This document shows, piece by piece, positions 7,829 through 11,077 of a stretch of DNA of 11,077 nucleotides (positions within the stretch are counted from its first letter, which is position 1; each line of letters opens with the position of its first letter). The notes beneath the pieces are model-generated. The model had not been told where the DNA came from, did not search any database, and saw nothing but the letters and a program-made list of their open reading frames with translations. The position numbers were made by a program, and so were the translations under genes. This stretch comes from Ch128b sp964527925. GTDB taxonomy: Bacteria > Bacteroidota > Ignavibacteria > Ch128b. The DNA lies in contig CAZGQO010000026.1 of assembly GCA_964527925.1 (NCBI GenBank), positions 1-11,077 of the forward strand, read 5' to 3'.

Positions 7829-7870
7829 TTATTAATAGCGAAAAAAATAAATAAAAAAATAAAAAAAATG

Positions 7871-7876
7871 AGGTGA
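7871..7876 (+). promoter_or_regulatory. Ribosome binding site that decides the hsp20 start
   Basis: AGGTGA directly abuts the ATG at 7877, leaving no spacer, but lies 6 nt before the in-frame ATG at 7883. Normal spacing therefore favours 7883, which gives the usual Hsp20 beginning MTLVKFNPF. The site also overlaps a minimal reading frame ATG-AGG-TGA (7868-7876). Confidence 0.65.
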
Positions 7877-7882
7877 ATGGAT

Positions 7883-8320
7883 ATGACATTAGTGAAATTC
7901 AATCCCTTCAAAGAACTTGAATTACTAAGCGAAAGAATGAAAAACTTATTCGAGGATTTACCAGCTGTATTCAGCTTTGATTTCAATACATCATTCTATC
8001 CGAGAGTAGATATCTCAGAGGATGAGAACAATGTATATGTGACTGCTGAGATTCCGGGTGTTGACAAAAAAGATGTAAAACTAACTCTGCAAGATAATAT
8101 ACTTACCATAGAGGGTGAGAAAAAATCCGAAGTAAAAGATGAGAAGAAAAACTATTACAGAATTGAAAGAACTTATGGATCCTTCTGCCGCAGCTTCGCA
8201 TTACCAGCTGAAGTTGATCCTGACAAAATAAAAGCAAAGTTTGAAAATGGTATGTTGATGATTGAGGCTGCGAAGAAGGAACAAACTCCAACAAACAAGA
8301 TAGTTATCGAAGTTAAATAA
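7883..8320 (+). CDS. hsp20: Small heat-shock protein, Hsp20/alpha-crystallin family (first copy)
   Basis: 145 residues from the chosen ATG; an in-frame ATG at 7877 would add two residues but is too close to the ribosome site. It is an ATP-independent holdase that binds unfolding proteins and passes them to DnaK. The N-terminal arm (1-38) has the FNPFKELELL motif frequent in bacterial class A Hsp20s. The alpha-crystallin domain runs from about 40 (PRVDISEDENNVYVTAEIPGV) through the strand pair ending at KFENGMLMIEA (119-129). The conserved G-x-L is present as GML (123-125). The C-terminal IxI motif, which drives oligomer assembly, is IVI (140-142). It opens the chaperone cassette, with an A-rich leader and several candidate promoter elements upstream, and a hairpin/T-tract follows its stop. 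Confidence 0.95.
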   Translation: MTLVKFNPFKELELLSERMKNLFEDLPAVFSFDFNTSFYPRVDISEDENNVYVTAEIPGVDKKDVKLTLQDNILTIEGEKKSEVKDEKKNYYRIERTYGSFCRSFALPAEVDPDKIKAKFENGMLMIEAAKKEQTPTNKIVIEVK

Positions 8321-8331
8321 TGGTCACATTA

Positions 8332-8366
8332 AAGGTGAGCTTAAGGCTCACCTTATAATTTTTTTT
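8332..8366 (+). terminator. Intrinsic terminator or attenuator between hsp20 and dnaK
   Basis: AAGGTGAGC (8332-8340) pairs perfectly with GCTCACCTT (8346-8354) around a TTAAG loop, and a run of eight T follows (8359-8366) after a short ATAA gap. The structure lies 12 bp after the hsp20 stop and 31 bp before the dnaK ATG. No separate promoter is evident for dnaK in the short remaining gap, so partial read-through from hsp20 seems likely, giving more Hsp20 than DnaK transcript. Confidence 0.7.
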
Positions 8367-8396
8367 ATACATAAATTTTAGAAAGGAGATTTAACT

Positions 8397-10304
8397 ATGG
8401 GAAAAATAATTGGTATTGATTTAGGAACTACAAACTCCTGCGTTGCTGTAATGATTAATAACGAGCCAGTCGTTATCCCAAACTCCGAAGGAGGAAGAAC
8501 AACACCATCAGTTGTTGCATTCACAAAGACCGGTGATAGATTGGTCGGTCAGGCAGCAAAACGGCAGGCTATTACAAATCCTAAAAACACAATCTTCTCA
8601 ATTAAACGATTTATGGGTAGGAGATACGAGGAGGTTCCTCATGAAATCAGTCTCGTACCTTACGAGGTTGTAAATGAAGGAGGCTTAGCTCGTGTAAGAA
8701 TTGGTGATCGAGTTTATTCTCCACAAGAAATTTCTGCAATGATTCTCCAGAAAATGAAAAAGACGGCAGAAGATTATCTTGGTGAACCAGTTACCGATGC
8801 TGTTATTACGGTACCTGCTTATTTCAATGATTCTCAGCGTCAGGCAACAAAAGACGCTGGTGAAATTGCTGGCTTGAATGTAAGAAGAATTATTAACGAG
8901 CCAACCGCTGCTGCATTAGCTTATGGACTCGATAAGAAACACAAAAATCTAAAAGTTGCTGTTTACGATCTCGGTGGTGGTACTTTTGATATCTCAATTC
9001 TTGAACTGGGTGATGGAGTGTTTGAAGTAAAAGCAACAAATGGTGATGGACATTTAGGAGGCGATGATTTTGATCAAAGACTGATTGACTATATGGCTGA
9101 TGAATTTTTGAAACTGGAAGGAATTGATTTGAGAAAAGATCCGATGGCTTTGCAGAGATTAAAAGAAGCTGCTGAAAAGGCTAAGATTGAATTATCCGGT
9201 CAATTGCAGACTGAAGTAAATCTTCCTTTCATCACTGCAACTTCGGAAGGTCCAAAACATCTTCAAATGACAATCACTCGTGCAAAATTTGAACAATTAG
9301 TTGATGACTTAATCAAAAGAACCATTGAACCTTGTAAAAAAGCTTTAGCTGATGCTGGTTTAACACCAAATCAAATTGATGAAGTAATTCTTGTTGGTGG
9401 TTCCACACGAATTCCTAAAGTTCAACAACTTGTTCGTGAACTCTTTGGTAAAGAACCTCACAAAGGTGTAAATCCTGACGAAGTAGTTGCAATTGGTGCT
9501 GCTATTCAAGGTGCAGTTTTGAGTGGTGAAATTAAAGATGTTCTGTTACTCGATGTAACTCCGCTATCACTTGGTATTGAGACTTTAGGTGGTGTGATGA
9601 CAGTCCTCATTCCTGCAAACACAACAATTCCAACCAGAAAGAGTGAAATCTTCTCAACTGCTGCTGATAATCAAACATCAGTTGAGATTCATGTTTTGCA
9701 GGGTGAGCGACCAATGGCAATTGATAACAGAACTCTCGGCCGATTCATACTTGATGGAATTCCACCAGCACCTAGAGGAGTTCCACAAATTGAAGTTACA
9801 TTTGATATTGATGCTAATGGTATCTTACATGTATCAGCAAAAGATAAAGCAACTGGTAAAGAGCAAAGTATTAAAATCACTGCATCGAGTGGACTGACGA
9901 AAGAAGAAATCGAAAGAATGAAACGTGATGCTCAGGAACATGCTGCTGAAGATAAGAGAAAACGTGAAGAAGCTGAAATCAAAAATCAAGCTGATAACTT
10001 AATCTTTACTTCAGAAAAACAATTAAAAGAATATGGTGATAAGTTATCACCTGACATGAAGGCTAAAATTCAATCTGCTCTTGATCAATTGAAAGATGCT
10101 CATAAATCTGGTGTGGTTTCAGAAATTAAAGCTAAGATGGATGCTTTAAATAATATATGGAATGAAGCAGCTACACAAATTTATCAGGCAGCAAGCAGCT
10201 CCACATCAGGTCATTCAACTTCGTCCAGTTCATCAACAAGTGATAAAAAAGATAAAGATGTAGAAGATACATCTTATGAAGTAATCGATGACGATAAAAA
10301 ATAA
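8397..10304 (+). CDS. dnaK: Molecular chaperone DnaK (Hsp70)
   Basis: 635 residues, full length. It is a cytoplasmic ATP-driven chaperone that binds exposed hydrophobic peptides and refolds proteins with DnaJ and GrpE. The nucleotide-binding domain (1-380) carries IGIDLGTTNS (4-13), NEPTAA (167-172), DLGGGTFD (191-198; Thr196 corresponds to the autophosphorylated threonine of E. coli DnaK) and GGSTRIP (334-340). The interdomain linker is VLLLDVTP (382-389). The substrate-binding beta domain (about 390-500) and helical lid (about 500-600) follow. The tail is Ser/Thr-rich (600-615), then acidic, ending TSYEVIDDDKK, the bacterial DnaK type. A strong ribosome site AAAGGAG lies 8 nt before the ATG. 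Neither dnaJ nor grpE is adjacent; instead Hsp20 genes flank it on both sides, 76 bp upstream and 17 bp downstream. Confidence 0.98.
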   Translation: MGKIIGIDLGTTNSCVAVMINNEPVVIPNSEGGRTTPSVVAFTKTGDRLVGQAAKRQAITNPKNTIFSIKRFMGRRYEEVPHEISLVPYEVVNEGGLARVRIGDRVYSPQEISAMILQKMKKTAEDYLGEPVTDAVITVPAYFNDSQRQATKDAGEIAGLNVRRIINEPTAAALAYGLDKKHKNLKVAVYDLGGGTFDISILELGDGVFEVKATNGDGHLGGDDFDQRLIDYMADEFLKLEGIDLRKDPMALQRLKEAAEKAKIELSGQLQTEVNLPFITATSEGPKHLQMTITRAKFEQLVDDLIKRTIEPCKKALADAGLTPNQIDEVILVGGSTRIPKVQQLVRELFGKEPHKGVNPDEVVAIGAAIQGAVLSGEIKDVLLLDVTPLSLGIETLGGVMTVLIPANTTIPTRKSEIFSTAADNQTSVEIHVLQGERPMAIDNRTLGRFILDGIPPAPRGVPQIEVTFDIDANGILHVSAKDKATGKEQSIKITASSGLTKEEIERMKRDAQEHAAEDKRKREEAEIKNQADNLIFTSEKQLKEYGDKLSPDMKAKIQSALDQLKDAHKSGVVSEIKAKMDALNNIWNEAATQIYQAASSSTSGHSTSSSSSTSDKKDKDVEDTSYEVIDDDKK

Positions 10305-10312
10305 AAAGGAGG
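10305..10312 (+). promoter_or_regulatory. Strong ribosome binding site for the second hsp20
   Basis: AAAGGAGG, a near-perfect anti-16S match, begins immediately after the dnaK stop and lies 9 nt before the ATG at 10322. The 17-bp gap leaves no room for a promoter, so the second hsp20 should be translated from the dnaK transcript. Confidence 0.75.
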
Positions 10313-10321
10313 ATAAAGATT

Positions 10322-10705
10322 ATGAACACAACAGAAAAAATTACAAATACTCAAGATTGGGAAAGATTAATCGAAACTGAACCATTGGTAAGACCTGCAA
10401 TCGATATAATTGAAAATGATGATAATTTTGTGATCAAAGTCTATATGCCAGGAGTTAGCAAAGAAAATATCTTTCTCAAGATTGAAGATAATGTATTGAC
10501 GGTCTTTGGTAAAGTTGATTTAAATCATGTTGAAGATGAGAGATTCATACTTAGAGAAAAAAGCTATGGTCACTACTTCAGACAGTTTGATCTTTCTGAT
10601 GTAATCGACACTGAGGAAATAGAAGCAAAACTCGAGAACGGTTTGTTGAACATAACTCTACCAAAGCACGAAAGAATCAAACCAAGAGTTATTTCAATTA
10701 ACTAA
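10322..10705 (+). CDS. hsp20: Small heat-shock protein, Hsp20/alpha-crystallin family (second copy, short)
   Basis: 127 residues. The alpha-crystallin domain covers about 24-115: RPAIDIIENDDNFVIKVYMPGV (24-45) at the start, and the conserved AKLENGLLNITLPK (102-115) with the canonical G-L-L. The C-terminus ends PRVISIN, supplying an IxI motif (ISI, 124-126) two residues from the end. The N-terminal arm is short (about 23 residues) and lacks the FNPF motif of the first copy. Identity between the two copies looks modest, so they are diverged paralogues rather than a recent duplication. Short-armed partners can co-assemble with longer Hsp20s, as E. coli IbpA and IbpB do; that is an inference here. 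It is tightly linked behind dnaK and precedes a terminator. Confidence 0.93.
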   Translation: MNTTEKITNTQDWERLIETEPLVRPAIDIIENDDNFVIKVYMPGVSKENIFLKIEDNVLTVFGKVDLNHVEDERFILREKSYGHYFRQFDLSDVIDTEEIEAKLENGLLNITLPKHERIKPRVISIN

Positions 10706-10727
10706 AGTTTGAATTGATGTAAAGATT

Positions 10728-10756
10728 AAAAGGTGGTCTAAACGGCCACCTTTTTT
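10728..10756 (+). terminator. Intrinsic terminator of the chaperone cassette
   Basis: AAAAGGTGGTC (10728-10738) pairs with GGCCACCTTTT (10744-10754) around TAAAC, with one G-T wobble, and the stem runs directly into a T-tract (10751-10756, then GTTT). It starts 23 bp after the second hsp20 stop and cleanly closes the unit. Confidence 0.85.
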
Positions 10757-10846
10757 GTTTTAAAATTTGAGTTTTCACTTAAAAGAATTGTGGATTTTTG
10801 CCTCTAAAATTTAACTCGAATTTTCCTCTTTCGTGAATACTATTAG

Positions 10847-11077
10847 TATTTAATAAATAAAAGACACGGAAATTCAAACTCTCCCAAAGGTTATTCCTTT
10901 GTTGATGATAAACCGAAAAGTGGTAAAAATAGATACCGAATTAAACAAATAGACTTTAATGGAAAGTATGAATACAGCAATGTAGTTGAAGTTAATACAA
11001 AACTTCCCATAGAATATTTCTTATCACAGAATTATCCAAATCCATTTAATCCTGTAACGACAATTAAATATTCCATT
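10847..11077 (+). pseudogene. 5'-truncated remnant of a type IX-secreted protein (FN3 end plus sorting domain), running off the window
   Basis: An open frame of 77 codons follows an in-frame TAG (10844-10846) and reads through to the window end. From about 10865 it encodes the end of a typical fibronectin type III-like module: HGNSNSPKGYSFVDD, then NRYRIKQIDFNGKYEYSN. A linker (VVEVNTKLPIEYFLSQ) leads into NYPNPFNPVTTIKYSI, the start of a type A type IX secretion C-terminal sorting domain. Whole proteins of this kind carry hundreds of residues before this point. Upstream bases contain stop codons in this frame, no ATG or ribosome site, and no recognisable FN3 sequence. The parsimonious reading is a gene remnant cut off by deletion or rearrangement; an assembly join is the alternative. 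The C-terminal beta-sandwich would continue beyond 11077. Confidence 0.75.

Larger units (their letters stand above)
7421..7882. other. Divergent intergenic control region between birA and hsp20
   Basis: A very AT-rich stretch of 462 bp without a plausible gene. It must hold the promoter for the minus-strand birA operon, which I could not pin down, and that for the plus-strand chaperone cassette. Visible elements are: three TTGACA hexamers on the plus strand (7477, 7706, 7746), the last two inside a direct repeat; a 12-bp exact repeat ATTAATAGCGAA (7507-7518 and 7831-7842); small palindromes TCACC-A-GGTGA (7580-7590), AATTAT-A-ATAATT (7624-7636) and AAAAATC-AAA-GATTTTT (7794-7810); a sigma54-like motif (7813-7828); and an A-rich tract (7841-7868) just before the ribosome site. 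No CIRCE operator (TTAGCACTC-N9-GAGTGCTAA) is present. Confidence 0.7.

Noticed and set aside
7421..7882. CIRCE/HrcA operator or sigma32 promoter upstream of hsp20
   Set aside because: No TTAGCACTC-N9-GAGTGCTAA, CTTGAA or CCCAT-type boxes were found on reading both strands.
7792..7986. Minus-strand open frame of 64 codons crossing the hsp20 start
   Set aside because: Its N-terminal half is antisense to hsp20 and the rest is the complement of A-rich leader, giving artificial Phe/Ile-rich sequence.
8103..8294. Minus-strand open frame inside hsp20
   Set aside because: It is antisense to the alpha-crystallin domain with no start signals.
9643..9897. Extra open frames on both strands inside dnaK
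   Set aside because: They overlap the intact substrate-binding domain of dnaK and encode nothing recognisable.
1..11077. CRISPR array, tRNA or rRNA genes, insertion sequences, toxin-antitoxin or defence genes
   Set aside because: No regularly spaced repeats, cloverleaf-like sequences, transposase motifs or defence-type domains were seen in the genes or gaps.

Overview
The window is AT-rich bacterial chromosome, most likely from the Ignavibacteria (Bacteroidota/Chlorobi side). The clearest taxonomic clue is the right edge, which encodes a type IX secretion C-terminal sorting signal (NYPNPFNPVTTIKYSI) of the form repeated throughout Ignavibacteria and relatives. The stand-alone dnaK, a BirA without a DNA-binding domain, and a type III pantothenate kinase fit that group but are less specific. 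The genus is inference.

Positions 1-144 hold no gene. They contain a GC-rich perfect palindrome (30-54) that looks foreign to the AT-rich surroundings and may be the edge of an interspersed repeat. Positions 145-7420 carry seven minus-strand genes, read from right to left. The first block is birA, coaX, a cysteine desulfurase and an SLC13-type anion/Na+ symporter, packed with 3 bp, -4 bp and -8 bp junctions, so very probably one operon centred on cofactor (biotin, CoA, sulfur) metabolism. After 62 bp follows an envelope block: a PspC-domain protein, a LiaF-like membrane protein sharing a similar transmembrane hairpin, and an exported DigH/YngK-like glycoside hydrolase probably acting on peptidoglycan glycan. 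No convincing terminator separates the two blocks.

Positions 7421-7882 are a divergent intergenic region, the only gene-free stretch over 300 bp. It holds direct repeats, a sigma70-like promoter candidate, a sigma54-like motif and an A-rich leader ahead of the heat-shock genes.

Positions 7883-10705 are a plus-strand chaperone cassette: a small heat-shock protein, dnaK, then a second, shorter small heat-shock protein. Each has a strong Shine-Dalgarno sequence. One hairpin-plus-T-tract lies between the first hsp20 and dnaK and another ends the cassette. No dnaJ, grpE or hrcA is present and no CIRCE operator is seen. The expected logic is that the Hsp20s hold unfolding proteins for DnaK to refold, with co-chaperones encoded elsewhere.

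Positions 10847-11077 are the tail of a secreted protein whose 5' part is missing, probably a gene remnant, and it runs off the window. Overall the content is mostly housekeeping and stress genes. I found no strong case for an undescribed system; the most interesting points are the Hsp20-DnaK-Hsp20 layout with its control region, the paired envelope-stress membrane proteins, and the two edge elements.
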